Shown: positions 16,964 to 24,624 of the stretch, piece by piece
Layout: each line of letters begins with the position of its first letter
Position numbering within the stretch: position 1 is the first letter of the stretch
Source of the DNA: Pseudomonadota bacterium
Lineage (GTDB): Bacteria; Pseudomonadota; Gammaproteobacteria; Burkholderiales; Sulfuricellaceae
Direction of reading: 5' to 3'
Length of the DNA stretch: 64,000 bases
Assembly: GCA_021801705.1 (NCBI GenBank)
Contig: JAJYXP010000044.1
Coordinates: forward strand, 62,001-126,000
Notes under the pieces: model-generated
What the model was told of the DNA's origin: nothing
Database searches by the model: none
What the model saw: only the letters and a program-made list of their open reading frames with translations
Made by a program: the position numbers and the translations under genes

Positions 16964-17014
16964 GTGACCTTGGTCACTTGCACTTTGTGACCACTGGCAC
17001 GTCTAAATCGTGAC
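16964..17014. promoter_or_regulatory. TGAC array C (upstream of stress protein gene)
   Basis: The palindrome GTGAC-CTTG-GTCAC (16964-16977) is followed by TGAC at 16988 and 17011, both in 23-base steps. The last half-site reads ATCGTGACTTTC. The rest of the gap from 16732 to 17128 holds no gene that I can support, only a short hairpin around 16847-16877. Confidence 0.6.
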
Positions 17015-17128
17015 TTTCAGGCGCTTACATCAGAGAGGCCACAGTCTAGAGTTAGCATCATGAGCGCACGGACAAAAAATAACGCCGCGACGTTCAAACT
17101 CTTTAAATCGAATGAAAAGGATCAGATC

Positions 17129-17671
17129 ATGAACGAAACAATGAGTCAGATCAAGAACAAGACCGATATTGCCGTCGCGGTGTATGACAATCATATTCAG
17201 GCGGAATCTGCCGTGAAGAAGCTGCAACGCGCGGGCTTCGACTTGAAAAGTATTTCCATCCTCGGCAAGGATTACCAGACCGAAGAGCATGTGGTGGGTT
17301 ATTTCAACGCCGGTGACCGAGCTAAATTCTTCGGCAAGCTCGGCGCCTTTTGGGGCGGCATGGCCGGCATGCTGTTTGGTTCGGCACTCTTGTTCGTGCC
17401 TGTGGTTGGGCACATCATCGTGCTGGGGCCGCTGGCAGCCACGCTGTTTGGCGGCCTGCAAGGCGCCGCGTTGATTGGCGGCGCCAGCGCCCTGGTTGGC
17501 GCGCTCAGCGCCATCGGCATTCCCAAGGATTCGGTGCTGCGCTACGAGGCAGCGGTGAAAGCCAACAAGTTCCTGCTGGTGGTGCATGGCGATGGCCAAA
17601 AAATCATGAGGGCGCATGAAGTGCTCGGCGGCGTCGACCTGGATTCATTCGATCACCACACCATCGACTGA
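17129..17671 (+). CDS. General stress protein, glycine-rich membrane-inserting type
   Basis: A 180-residue protein beginning MNETMSQIKNKTDIAVAVYD. The N-terminal part resembles the general-stress fold (DUF1269/GSP17M-like: HIQAESAVKKLQRAGFDLKS, then SISILGKDY). The middle is a long glycine-rich hydrophobic hairpin (about 72-130: KLGAFWGGMAGMLFGSAL...ALIGGASALVGALSAIGIP), and the C terminus is soluble. An upstream in-frame ATG at 17060 has no ribosome site, whereas ATG 17129 has AAAAGGA in front. It lies directly behind TGAC array C. Members are often stress-induced; the molecular role is unknown. Confidence 0.75.
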   Translation: MNETMSQIKNKTDIAVAVYDNHIQAESAVKKLQRAGFDLKSISILGKDYQTEEHVVGYFNAGDRAKFFGKLGAFWGGMAGMLFGSALLFVPVVGHIIVLGPLAATLFGGLQGAALIGGASALVGALSAIGIPKDSVLRYEAAVKANKFLLVVHGDGQKIMRAHEVLGGVDLDSFDHHTID

Positions 17672-17759
17672 GCTGTAGCGTACCACGCTCATCTCTGATG
17701 CAAACGAAGCAAACGCCATCTACACAATCAAGTTAAATTCGCTCTGATAAGGAGTACAT

Positions 17760-18866
17760 ATGAAACTCACTCTCAATCCTCTAATGGCAGCCGTCCTGAT
17801 CGCCACCGCACAACTCTCCGGTGTTGCGTTCGCACAGACCGCGGAAGCGCCCGCCTCACCAACGGCGCAAGCGGCCCCCGCAGCGGCGAAGACGCCGGTG
17901 GCGATCAATTCTCCTACCGACTGGATCATCTATGACGACACGATCTTCACCCCGGTCGCGGATTCGATCAGCCTTCACTTGGATGCGGCACGCAAGGCTT
18001 TCGATGCCAAGGACACCAAGAAGGCGGCTGCGGAGATGCGTACCGTCGCCGACAAGCTCAAGGAACAGGCTGCCCAAGCCGCGAAGGCCGACAAGGTTCG
18101 TGCCGAATCCGAGATGAAACTTGCGCAGGATACCTTTAGGCGCATGGATGCGGTGGCCGGCAAGGTCAGCGCCGCTGCCGCTGGCATCGAGAACGGCAAA
18201 ATCAAGACCAAGGCGGATCTGGACAAAGCCATCGACAAGGCGGCTCGCGCCGATATGGAACGACGTTGGCTGGTGGCGGACGTGGCCACCTGGTACCCCG
18301 TGTCCGAAGAGCCGCAACGACATTTCGGCAGCGCCATTGAGGCCTTCGCAAGAAAGGACTACAAGGCGGCGGCCACCGAGATCCGCAAGGCGACCGGCTA
18401 CATGCGTCTGGAATCCGTCCGCGTCACGGGTGACGCCAAACAGGCACTCGACAGCTCCGTGGTGGAACTCGACAAGCTCGCTGGCTCCGTCGAGAAAGGC
18501 GCGGTCAAGGACGAGAAGGTCATGGACAAAACGTTCGCCAATGCCAACCGCTCGCTTGCTCTGGCGCATCGCACCAAGGCGGCTGAGTCGTGGGCGCGCA
18601 AGGAATACGACAAGACCGGCTACGAACTCAAGGCGGCCGCCCATGACCTGGAAAGTGCTGCGGGCTGGGTCGGCGCGAAAGCGAAGGCGGACGCCACCGG
18701 GGCGGTGGCCGATACCAAGGTACTGGGCGACAGGCTCGCCAAGGGCGCAACGTGGACACGCGATGAAGTTGGCCGAGGTTTCGATGCGTTAGGGCATGCG
18801 CTGAACGAACTCGGACACAAGATCGGTGCGAAACAGCAGGCCGCACCGGTGAAATCAGGTTCGTGA
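17760..18866 (+). CDS. YfdX-family periplasmic protein
   Basis: A 368-residue secreted protein. The signal peptide (about 1-25, ending GVAFA-QT) and an Ala/Pro-rich linker are followed by a helical, Lys/Ala-rich body with the YfdX-like pattern: DWIIYDDTIFTPVADSISLH, then DAARKAFDAKDTKKAAAEMR and AATEIRKATGYMRLE. It is longer than E. coli YfdX (about 210 residues) and carries a second repeat-like helical half (about 240-330). E. coli YfdX belongs to the EvgA-controlled acid/drug response. GGAG six bases before the ATG supports the start. No TGAC array precedes it, so it may follow the stress gene on one transcript. Confidence 0.75.
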   Translation: MKLTLNPLMAAVLIATAQLSGVAFAQTAEAPASPTAQAAPAAAKTPVAINSPTDWIIYDDTIFTPVADSISLHLDAARKAFDAKDTKKAAAEMRTVADKLKEQAAQAAKADKVRAESEMKLAQDTFRRMDAVAGKVSAAAAGIENGKIKTKADLDKAIDKAARADMERRWLVADVATWYPVSEEPQRHFGSAIEAFARKDYKAAATEIRKATGYMRLESVRVTGDAKQALDSSVVELDKLAGSVEKGAVKDEKVMDKTFANANRSLALAHRTKAAESWARKEYDKTGYELKAAAHDLESAAGWVGAKAKADATGAVADTKVLGDRLAKGATWTRDEVGRGFDALGHALNELGHKIGAKQQAAPVKSGS

Positions 18867-18911
18867 GCATCTTGTTTGTTGATCGTTTTTGCACGGATAG
18901 ACAAACATGAC

Positions 18912-18935
18912 GTGCAGATTGGCTGCACATTTTTT
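18912..18935 (+). terminator. Rho-independent terminator after yfdX-like gene
   Basis: A six-base stem, GTGCAG and CTGCAC, with a five-base loop is followed by TTTTTT (18930-18935). It lies 46 bases after the YfdX stop and 20 bases before the HdeA start, so it could end the upstream transcript or attenuate hdeA. Confidence 0.6.
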
Positions 18936-18955
18936 AACTGTGACAGGAGACGAAA

Positions 18956-19261
18956 ATGAAATCAACCGTAACGATGGCTGTTCTGAGTGGAGTATTGCTG
19001 ACTACAAGCATGATTTCCCCTGTTTTGGCAGCGCCGCACAAACCGGCCAAAATGACGTGTGAAGAGTTTGTGGTACTCGACGACGTGGTTAAACCCAAAG
19101 TGGTCTACTGGGCTGAGGGCTTCAACAGCAAGGGCAAAGCAGTTGACGCTGTAGCCGATATCGATGAAACCGACAAGGTGATTCCAATGCTGGTTACGGA
19201 ATGCCAGAAAACGCCCAAGGCTTCTTTGTTAAAGAAACTGCGGGGGATCAAGAAACACTAG
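18956..19261 (+). CDS. hdeA: HdeA-like acid-stress chaperone
   Basis: A 101-residue periplasmic protein: signal peptide of about 25 residues (ending PVLA-APHK), then KMTCEEFVVLDDVVKPKVVYW. Two cysteines (in MTCEEF and VTECQK) form the disulphide known from HdeA. HdeA proteins unfold at low pH and hold other periplasmic proteins soluble. AGGAG lies before the ATG. The stop codon TAG is supplied by the left end of an inverted-repeat element at 19258, so the C-terminal boundary was probably set by, or coincided with, that insertion. Confidence 0.85.
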   Translation: MKSTVTMAVLSGVLLTTSMISPVLAAPHKPAKMTCEEFVVLDDVVKPKVVYWAEGFNSKGKAVDAVADIDETDKVIPMLVTECQKTPKASLLKKLRGIKKH

Positions 19262-19402
19262 TAGTCAGTCATATTGAAACCGGTGGACAATCTCGTCATT
19301 CCGGCGAAAGCCGGAATCCAGAAAAATCAACAACCTGGACACCGGCTTTCGCCGGTGTGACGGTTCAACTCATCCATGCTTTTCACCGTGACTGACTACT
19401 AG
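19258..19402. mobile_element. Miniature inverted-repeat element, copy 1
   Basis: 145 bases bounded by perfect 14-base inverted repeats, CTAGTAGTCAGTCA (19258-19271) and its complement (19389-19402), each followed inward by a less exact TGAAA. The core contains two facing copies of a separate palindromic repeat with CCGGCGAAAGCCGG (about 19292-19321 and 19335-19363). It encodes no protein. A second element with the same ends but a different core lies at 30866. Confidence 0.75.
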
Positions 19403-19418
19403 ACTTTGAGCGGCAAGT

Positions 19419-19459
19419 CCGGTTTGCGGATCTATCTGTCGATAGATTCTGCAAGCCGG
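19419..19459. repeat. Long imperfect hairpin before a secreted-protein gene
   Basis: An inverted repeat with arms of about 18 bases pairs CCGG, TTTGC and GATCTATC with GATAGATT, GCAAG and CCGG around a TGTC loop. No T-run follows, so it is not a classical terminator. It lies 66 bases upstream of the gene at 19526. Confidence 0.5.
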
Positions 19460-19525
19460 GCTCTCGAATGTATGTTGTCAATGCAACGTCTGAACACACA
19501 TAATTTTTTCTGAAGGAAGATCATC

Positions 19526-19972
19526 ATGAAAATCCGTTCCACTTTAACTGCCGCACTGATCGGCGCAACCCTTATCACATCTGTTCCGCTGGCGGCCGAC
19601 GCGAAAGATTTGATTGTTGAGCCGATTATCGTGGAGACCTTCAGCGTAACGACTTATCTCAACGGCGGCATCGGAAAGAACGAAGCGGACGCCATGCGCC
19701 GTATCGCGAAGGAGTTTCCGTTGCGCCTGACTTTTTCCGAGCGCAGGGACGGCGAGTTTATCGCCGATGTTCCGGTCGTGATCTCTGACGCCAAGGGCAA
19801 CCCGGTGTTCGAACTGCCCAAGGCCGGGCCGATGCTCTATGTGATGTTGCCCAACGGCAAATACAAGGTCAGTGCGCGCTACAAGGGATTTACCGAGTCA
19901 CAGGAGGTTACGTTGAGCGGCAAGGAAGGCAAGGATCTGTATTTCCACTGGAAGGACGTGCCGAAGAAGTGA
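19526..19972 (+). CDS. Small secreted protein with carboxypeptidase-regulatory-like fold
   Basis: A 148-residue protein with a clear signal peptide (about 1-26, ending PLAADA-KD). The remainder, from FSVTTYLNGGIGKNEADAMR to YVMLPNGKYKVSARYKGFTE, looks like a beta-sandwich of the carboxypeptidase-regulatory or CnaB-like kind. No catalytic residues are evident. It has a good ribosome site (GAAGGA). It is the last gene of the stress island before the convergent parvulin gene. Function unknown. Confidence 0.65.
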   Translation: MKIRSTLTAALIGATLITSVPLAADAKDLIVEPIIVETFSVTTYLNGGIGKNEADAMRRIAKEFPLRLTFSERRDGEFIADVPVVISDAKGNPVFELPKAGPMLYVMLPNGKYKVSARYKGFTESQEVTLSGKEGKDLYFHWKDVPKK

Positions 19973-20243
19973 GACGGGTCTGGCTGCCGGAATTTCTCCA
20001 ATTGCGGTGGGATCAAAAGCTGCGGCAATGAAAATGTCTGGGTGCCACGAGCATAAAGGATGCATCCGGGTTAGCTGATATCGGCGGCCATTGTACGCAC
20101 CCGAAAACGGCCCGGAAATTTAATGTTTATACACCCGGCTGTCTCGCCGTGGTCGCTGCGTAGCATCTGGAGTCTTCCTTGCGGGGGAGCAAAACCTTAT
20201 ATATCGATCATCAAGACAAGCGAGGGCGTGCGTCAATTTATGG
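19973..20243. other. Non-coding stretch with a dispersed repeat module
   Basis: No gene is supported here. Bases 20141-20158 (GTCTCGCCGTGGTCGCTG) recur exactly from 44519 for 18 bases, and a related module occurs near 61064, so part of this gap is a dispersed repeat. Confidence 0.5.
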
Positions 20244-20280
20244 AAATAAACGGGGGCGCTTGAAGCGCCCCCGTTTTATT
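20244..20280. terminator. Strong bidirectional terminator
   Basis: Ten-base perfect arms CGGGGGCGCT and AGCGCCCCCG with a TGA loop (20251-20273), flanked by AAATAAA on the left and TTTTATT on the right. It serves the parvulin gene on the minus strand and any transcript arriving from the stress island. Confidence 0.85.
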
Positions 20281-20302
20281 GCTGCGGCTGAGTTGTGCCG
20301 CG

Positions 20303-21169
20303 TTACTTCTTGGCTGCCGCTGCGGGCTCCTCAACTTTTGCCTGGGCGCGCAGATCTGAAATAATTTTGTCGATTTGCTGCTGCTGCAGACGCTGAAGCA
20401 GGTTCTGTTTCACCTCGTCGAAGGCCGGGGCCTGCACCGGTCGCACATCATCAAGCTTGATGATGTGATAGCCGAACTGGCTCTTCACGGGCTCGGTGGT
20501 GTACTGGCCTTTGTGCAGTTTCGTCATCGCGGCGCTGAATTCCGGCACGAAATTGGCCGGGGCTGCCCATCCCAGATCGCCCCCTTTGCCCTTGGAGCCG
20601 GGATCCTTGGATTTTTCCGCCAGTTTCTCGAATTTCTCGCCTTTTTTAAGCTTGGCGATGATCTCTTTCGCCTCGGCTTCATTGTCCACCAGGATGTGGC
20701 GGGCATGGTATTCCTTGTCACCCATCTGGGATTTGATTTTTTCGTATTCGGCCTTCACGTCGTTATCGCTGATGGCGTTGTTTTTGACGTAATCCTGCAG
20801 GTAGGCCCGGATAAGTATGCCTTGGCGTGCAAGGTCGAGTTGGGTGAGTACGTCGGCAGATTTGTCGAAGCCTTTCTTGACCGCTTCCTGAGAGACTATT
20901 TCCTCGATGACCAGTTTGTCGAGAATGTTCTTCCTGAGCGCTGGCGTGTCGGGCTGTCCTTGCATCTGGCTTTGCTTGAGCAGGAAGTCAAAGTGCGCCT
21001 GGCTGATAGTCTTGCCATTCACAGTGGGCATGGCCGCGGCGCTTGAGGCCGCTACCGGCGCTACTGCCGGTGCTGCTGCCGGTTTGTTGGTGTCCTGGGC
21101 ATTGCAGGAAGCGAGGGTGAGCATGCTGCCAATGGAAATCGCAAGTATCCGTAATTTGTATGAAAACAT
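20303..21169 (-). CDS. Parvulin-type peptidyl-prolyl isomerase lipoprotein
   Basis: A 288-residue PpiC/PrsA-like protein. The signal peptide ends in a lipobox LASC-N, so it is probably a lipid-anchored periplasmic foldase. A helical SurA-N-like region (about 50-140) is followed by the rotamase domain (about 145-240: YHARHILVDNEAEAKEIIAK, GDLGWAAPANFVPEFSAAM, SQFGYHIIKLDDVRP). It speeds cis-trans proline isomerisation and may chaperone exported proteins. ATG 21169 is preferred over ATG 21178 because AGGA is correctly spaced only from the former. It is downstream of bolA in the same direction. Confidence 0.9.
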   Translation of the reverse strand: MFSYKLRILAISIGSMLTLASCNAQDTNKPAAAPAVAPVAASSAAAMPTVNGKTISQAHFDFLLKQSQMQGQPDTPALRKNILDKLVIEEIVSQEAVKKGFDKSADVLTQLDLARQGILIRAYLQDYVKNNAISDNDVKAEYEKIKSQMGDKEYHARHILVDNEAEAKEIIAKLKKGEKFEKLAEKSKDPGSKGKGGDLGWAAPANFVPEFSAAMTKLHKGQYTTEPVKSQFGYHIIKLDDVRPVQAPAFDEVKQNLLQRLQQQQIDKIISDLRAQAKVEEPAAAAKK

Positions 21170-21216
21170 TGATGACATCCTAGTTGATAGTGTGAATTGA
21201 AGTGAATCAGCCCGGT

Positions 21217-21483
21217 TTAATTTTTCTCGCTGGGAGTGTACGCCTTAATGCTGATGGCGTGTATCTCTTTTTGCATCATTTCCCCCAGCAGGTCAAGGAT
21301 CAGGCGGTGCCGGGCAATGGCGGATTGGCCCTCGAATTGCGAGGAAACGATGATCAACCGGTAATGCCCCCCGCCGCCTTTCGCGCCTTCATGGCCGGCG
21401 TGCCTGGCGCTTTCGTCTTCTATTTCAAGCCGTTCCGGGGAAAGCGGCGAGAGCCTTTCCCGGATCATTTTCGGCGTACTCAT
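21217..21483 (-). CDS. bolA: BolA-family protein
   Basis: An 88-residue BolA/IbaG-type protein with the KH-like core [20 protein letters not shown] and [19 protein letters not shown]. The family works with monothiol glutaredoxins in Fe-S cluster handling and in stress-related morphology control. It overlaps the yciI stop by four bases, forming the operon yciB-yciI-bolA-parvulin. No nearby gene encodes a monothiol glutaredoxin. Confidence 0.9.
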   Translation of the reverse strand: MSTPKMIRERLSPLSPERLEIEDESARHAGHEGAKGGGGHYRLIIVSSQFEGQSAIARHRLILDLLGEMMQKEIHAISIKAYTPSEKN

Positions 21484-21785
21484 GCAGGCAGCACCTTTTT
21501 GAATGGTTTTACCGTGACGCGTGCATAAACCCCCGCATCAACGTAGGGATCGGCTTCGGCCCAGGATAACGCTGCCTCCAGCGATTCGAACTCGGCCACG
21601 ATCAGGCTGCCGGAGAAACCGGCGGGTCCGGGATCGGGGCTGTCGATTGCGGGCAATGGCCCGGCCAGCAACAGTCGTCCGTCCTGTTGCAGGGAATTCA
21701 AGCGCGCAAGGTGGGCTGGACGGGCCGCAAGCCGTTTCTCAAGGCTATTGGGGATATCGTCACCCAAAATGGCGTAAAGCATCAT
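21480..21785 (-). CDS. yciI: YciI-like protein
   Basis: A 101-residue YciI-family protein ([20 protein letters not shown]...[20 protein letters not shown]), a small ferredoxin-like alpha/beta fold whose biochemical role is still unclear. ATGATG at its start overlaps the yciB stop, so translation is coupled. In E. coli yciI and yciB are also neighbours. Confidence 0.87.
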   Translation of the reverse strand: MMLYAILGDDIPNSLEKRLAARPAHLARLNSLQQDGRLLLAGPLPAIDSPDPGPAGFSGSLIVAEFESLEAALSWAEADPYVDAGVYARVTVKPFKKVLPA

Positions 21786-22324
21786 TGCGTATCCTTTTCT
21801 TCTTCGACGTACTTTGCCAGCACCAGACCCTGGCCGAAGATAAACACCAGCATCAAGCCGAGAATGCCGAACAGCTTGAAGTTGACCCAGGTGTTCTCGG
21901 AATAGTTGAAGGCCACGTACAGGTTGACGACGCCCACCGCGGCGAAAAAAACGGCCCAGCCCAGGCTCAGCCTGCGCCAGATATTTTCCGGCAAGGCTAT
22001 CTGCTTCTGCATCATGGCCTTGATCAGGTTTTTCTTGAAGACGGTCTGGCTGATCAGCAGTACGCTGGCGAACAGCCAATAGAGCACGGTGGGCTTCCAT
22101 TTGATGAAGGTGGCGTCATGCAGCAGCAATGTCGCGCCGCCGAACACCGAGATGATCGCCAGGCTTACCCACAGCATGGTGTCCACCTTGCGGTGGCGGA
22201 ACCAGACCCAGCCGATTTGGGCGAAAGTCGCGCCGATGGCCACTGCGGTAGCGACGTAAATGCCGAAAAACTTGTACGCGGCAAAAAACAGGATGATGGG
22301 GAAAAGATCAAAAAAGATTTTCAT
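21782..22324 (-). CDS. yciB: Inner membrane septation protein YciB
   Basis: A 180-residue polytopic protein of the YciB/IspZ family with about five hydrophobic segments and the typical start [20 protein letters not shown], followed later by [18 protein letters not shown]. The family affects cell envelope synthesis and septation at the inner membrane. An in-frame start five codons earlier (22339) is possible, but the family normally begins at MKIFFD. First gene of the yciB-yciI-bolA-parvulin operon and divergent from the PHP gene. Confidence 0.92.
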   Translation of the reverse strand: MKIFFDLFPIILFFAAYKFFGIYVATAVAIGATFAQIGWVWFRHRKVDTMLWVSLAIISVFGGATLLLHDATFIKWKPTVLYWLFASVLLISQTVFKKNLIKAMMQKQIALPENIWRRLSLGWAVFFAAVGVVNLYVAFNYSENTWVNFKLFGILGLMLVFIFGQGLVLAKYVEEEKDTQ

Positions 22325-22408
22325 GCTGCGGGTATACACACTCTGCGCGATTTCATCAAGACCGGTATTTTGCTATGATTCGGGTTGTTTTAACAAGCTT
22401 CCTTCTTG

Positions 22409-23326
22409 ATGTCTCCAATTGATTTGCACAGCCACTCCACCGTTTCGGACGGTTTGTTCACTCCTTCAGAGCTGATCAGGCGCGCGGCCGCTCAAGGCGT
22501 CAGGGTACTGGCGCTGACCGATCACGACGATGTTGCCGGCTTAGAGGAGGCGCACGAGGCGGCGTCCGAGGCCGGTATCGCCCTGGTCAATGGCGTCGAG
22601 GTTTCGGTGACCTGGAACAACCGCAGTGTGCACATCGTCGGTCTGCGTATCGATCCTGCTTACAAACCATTGAAAGATGGGTTGGCTGCGATTCGAGCCG
22701 GGCGCGGCGAACGCGCCAGGCTGATGGCCGCGGAGCTGGAAAAGGCAGGCATTCAGGGCAGCCTGGAGGGCGCCTATGCTTACGCAGCGAATCCGGGCAT
22801 CATCAGCCGTACTCACTTCGCCCGCTTCCTGGTCGAAAAGGGCATCGTCAAGGATACCCGCACGGTGTTCAAGAAATATCTGGTCAAGGGCAAGCCGGGC
22901 TATGTTGCGCATCGCTGGGCCGATTTCACCGACGCGGTCGAATGGATAAGGGCTAGCGGCGGTATCGCCGTGCTGGCCCATCCCGGCCGCTACGACCTGG
23001 GCCGAACCAATCTGGCCAGCCTGATCGCCGATTTCAAGGAAGCGGGCGGGGAGGCGATCGAAGTGGTGACGGGCAGCCATACCGCCGACCAGTTCGCCCA
23101 GTTTGCCCGCTACGCCAAGGAATACGACTTGCTGGCTTCCTGCGGTTCCGATTTTCACGGCCTGGGCGAAAGTCACATGGATCTGGGACGCCTGCCCGAT
23201 CTTCCCTCAGGCTGCAAGCCGGTGTGGCACGATTGGCCGGAAATAAACAGTCCTGAGTGTAGAGTCCTGAGTCCTGAGGGGAGCGCTACTCAGCACTCGG
23301 CACTCAGCACTCAGCACTGGGGTTGA
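22409..23326 (+). CDS. PHP-domain 5'-3' exonuclease/phosphatase (RNase AM-like)
   Basis: A 305-residue PHP hydrolase of the YciV/TrpH type, which removes phosphate from 3',5'-nucleotides and trims RNA 5' ends. The metal site is visible in DLHSHST, LTDHDD, GVEVS, SRTHFA, LAHPGRY and SDFHG. The true family C terminus is near PVWHDWPEI. The last 25 or so residues come from a heptamer repeat array that was read into the frame. Start at ATG 22409; a TTG precedes it. Confidence 0.87.
   Translation: MSPIDLHSHSTVSDGLFTPSELIRRAAAQGVRVLALTDHDDVAGLEEAHEAASEAGIALVNGVEVSVTWNNRSVHIVGLRIDPAYKPLKDGLAAIRAGRGERARLMAAELEKAGIQGSLEGAYAYAANPGIISRTHFARFLVEKGIVKDTRTVFKKYLVKGKPGYVAHRWADFTDAVEWIRASGGIAVLAHPGRYDLGRTNLASLIADFKEAGGEAIEVVTGSHTADQFAQFARYAKEYDLLASCGSDFHGLGESHMDLGRLPDLPSGCKPVWHDWPEINSPECRVLSPEGSATQHSALSTQHWG
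23249..23320. repeat. Heptamer repeat array in inverted arrangement
   Basis: Units of AGTCCTG/AGTCCTGAG on the left and ACTCAGCACTC on the right face each other around GGGGAGCGCT. They are imperfect inverted arms built from the same 7-base unit as in purL (72-104). The array spans the end of the PHP reading frame and stops nine bases before yciO. Confidence 0.75.
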
Positions 23327-23328
23327 TA

Positions 23329-23961
23329 ATGGCGCAGTTTTTTGTTATCCATCCGGAAAACCCCCAGCAGCGCTTGATTCACCAGGTGGTCGAAATCATA
23401 CGCAACGGCGGGGTGATCATCTATCCGACCGATGCCAGCTATGCTATAGGCTGCGGCCTGGGCGACAAGGAGGCGCAGCAGTGCATCCGTGCGATACGCG
23501 GCAAGGGCGAGGATCATCCCTTCACCCTGGTTTGCCGCGACCTGGCGGAAATTTCCATCTACGCCAAGGTGGACAACCGCCAGTTCCGGCTGCTCAAGGC
23601 CAATACGCCGGGTTGCTACACGTTCATTCTGGAGGCGACACGGGAAGTGCCGAAGCGCCTCCAGCACCCGAAGCGCAAGACCATCGGGCTGCGCGTGCCC
23701 GCACATCCTATTCTTCAGGCCTTGCTGGCCGAACTCAACGAGCCGCTTTTGAGCACGACCCTGCAATTGCCGGGCGATGAACAGCCGCTCAATGATCCCT
23801 ATGAAATCCGTGAGTTGTTGGAGCATCAGGTGGATCTGGTGCTGGACGGCGGCTACGGCGATGTGGAAACCACCACGGTGATCGATCTGACCGGCGAGGT
23901 GCCAGTGCTGGTGCGGGCGGGCAAGGGCGACATCAATCCTTTTGGACTGGAAAAAGAATAA
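23329..23961 (+). CDS. yciO: YciO/YrdC-family protein
   Basis: A 210-residue member of the Sua5/YrdC/YciO family (GGVIIYPTDASYAIGCGLGD, KGEDHPFTLVCRDL, TIGLRVPAHPI, DVETTTVIDLT). YrdC and Sua5 make threonylcarbamoyl-AMP for tRNA t6A; the YciO branch is related but its own role is less certain. The length and the C-terminal VLVRAGKGDINPFGL point to YciO. Start ATG 23329; the M50 gene begins directly after its stop. Confidence 0.88.
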   Translation: MAQFFVIHPENPQQRLIHQVVEIIRNGGVIIYPTDASYAIGCGLGDKEAQQCIRAIRGKGEDHPFTLVCRDLAEISIYAKVDNRQFRLLKANTPGCYTFILEATREVPKRLQHPKRKTIGLRVPAHPILQALLAELNEPLLSTTLQLPGDEQPLNDPYEIRELLEHQVDLVLDGGYGDVETTTVIDLTGEVPVLVRAGKGDINPFGLEKE

Positions 23962-24606
23962 ATGGAATTGAATATTGTAGGACAGATTGCAGTCTACGCT
24001 CTGCCCGTGGTGTTTGCCATCACCCTGCATGAGGCGGCGCACGGCTATGTGGCCAAGCATTTTGGCGATACCACGGCTTACATGCTGGGTCGGGTGAGCC
24101 TGAACCCGCTGCGCCATATTGATCCGATAGGAACCATCCTGATTCCTATCCTGACACTGGTTATGGGCGGCATCCTGTTCGGTTGGGCCAAACCGGTGCC
24201 GGTGAATTTCAGTCATTTGCGCAATCCCAAGAAGGATATGCTCTGGGTGGCTCTGGCCGGACCCGCATCCAATCTCGCCATGGCACTGGGTTGGGGGCTG
24301 ATGATGAAGATTGCCATCATGATGCCCGACAGTGCGCTTTCCCTGCCGATGGGGTTGATGGGCCGTGCCGGGGTCACCATCAATGTGGTGCTGATGGTGC
24401 TCAATCTGTTGCCGCTGCTGCCCCTGGACGGCGGGCGCATCGCAGTCAGCCTGCTGCCGCACCGCTTGGCCTACCGCTATGCCATGCTGGAACCCTACGG
24501 CATGATCGTGCTGGTGATCTTGCTGTTCAGCGGCGTGCTGGGTGCAATCATGGGGCCGTTGATCAATGCCATGACGACCCTGATTGCCCTGCTTTTTGGT
24601 ATTTAA
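23962..24606 (+). CDS. Site-2 protease family (M50) metalloprotease
   Basis: A 214-residue polytopic membrane protein with zinc motif H23-E24-A-A-H27 in the first helix and LLPLLPLDGGR near 160, the two elements of the S2P active site. It lacks PDZ and CBS domains. Such short M50 proteins commonly sit beside trpS and scpA in bacteria, as here. Targets are unknown. It begins immediately after yciO, so the two are cotranscribed. Confidence 0.88.
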   Translation: MELNIVGQIAVYALPVVFAITLHEAAHGYVAKHFGDTTAYMLGRVSLNPLRHIDPIGTILIPILTLVMGGILFGWAKPVPVNFSHLRNPKKDMLWVALAGPASNLAMALGWGLMMKIAIMMPDSALSLPMGLMGRAGVTINVVLMVLNLLPLLPLDGGRIAVSLLPHRLAYRYAMLEPYGMIVLVILLFSGVLGAIMGPLINAMTTLIALLFGI

Positions 24607-24624
24607 CAGGAAAGAACCAATAAC

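Noticed and set aside
16993-17013. Sigma-54-like TGGCACG in array C
   Set aside because: The downstream GC element at the required spacing is absent; the segment is better explained by the TGAC repeat pattern.
19292-19363. CRISPR-like paired repeats with CCGGCGAAAGCCGG
   Set aside because: Only two facing copies are present, with no regular spacers; they are the palindromic core of an inverted-repeat element.
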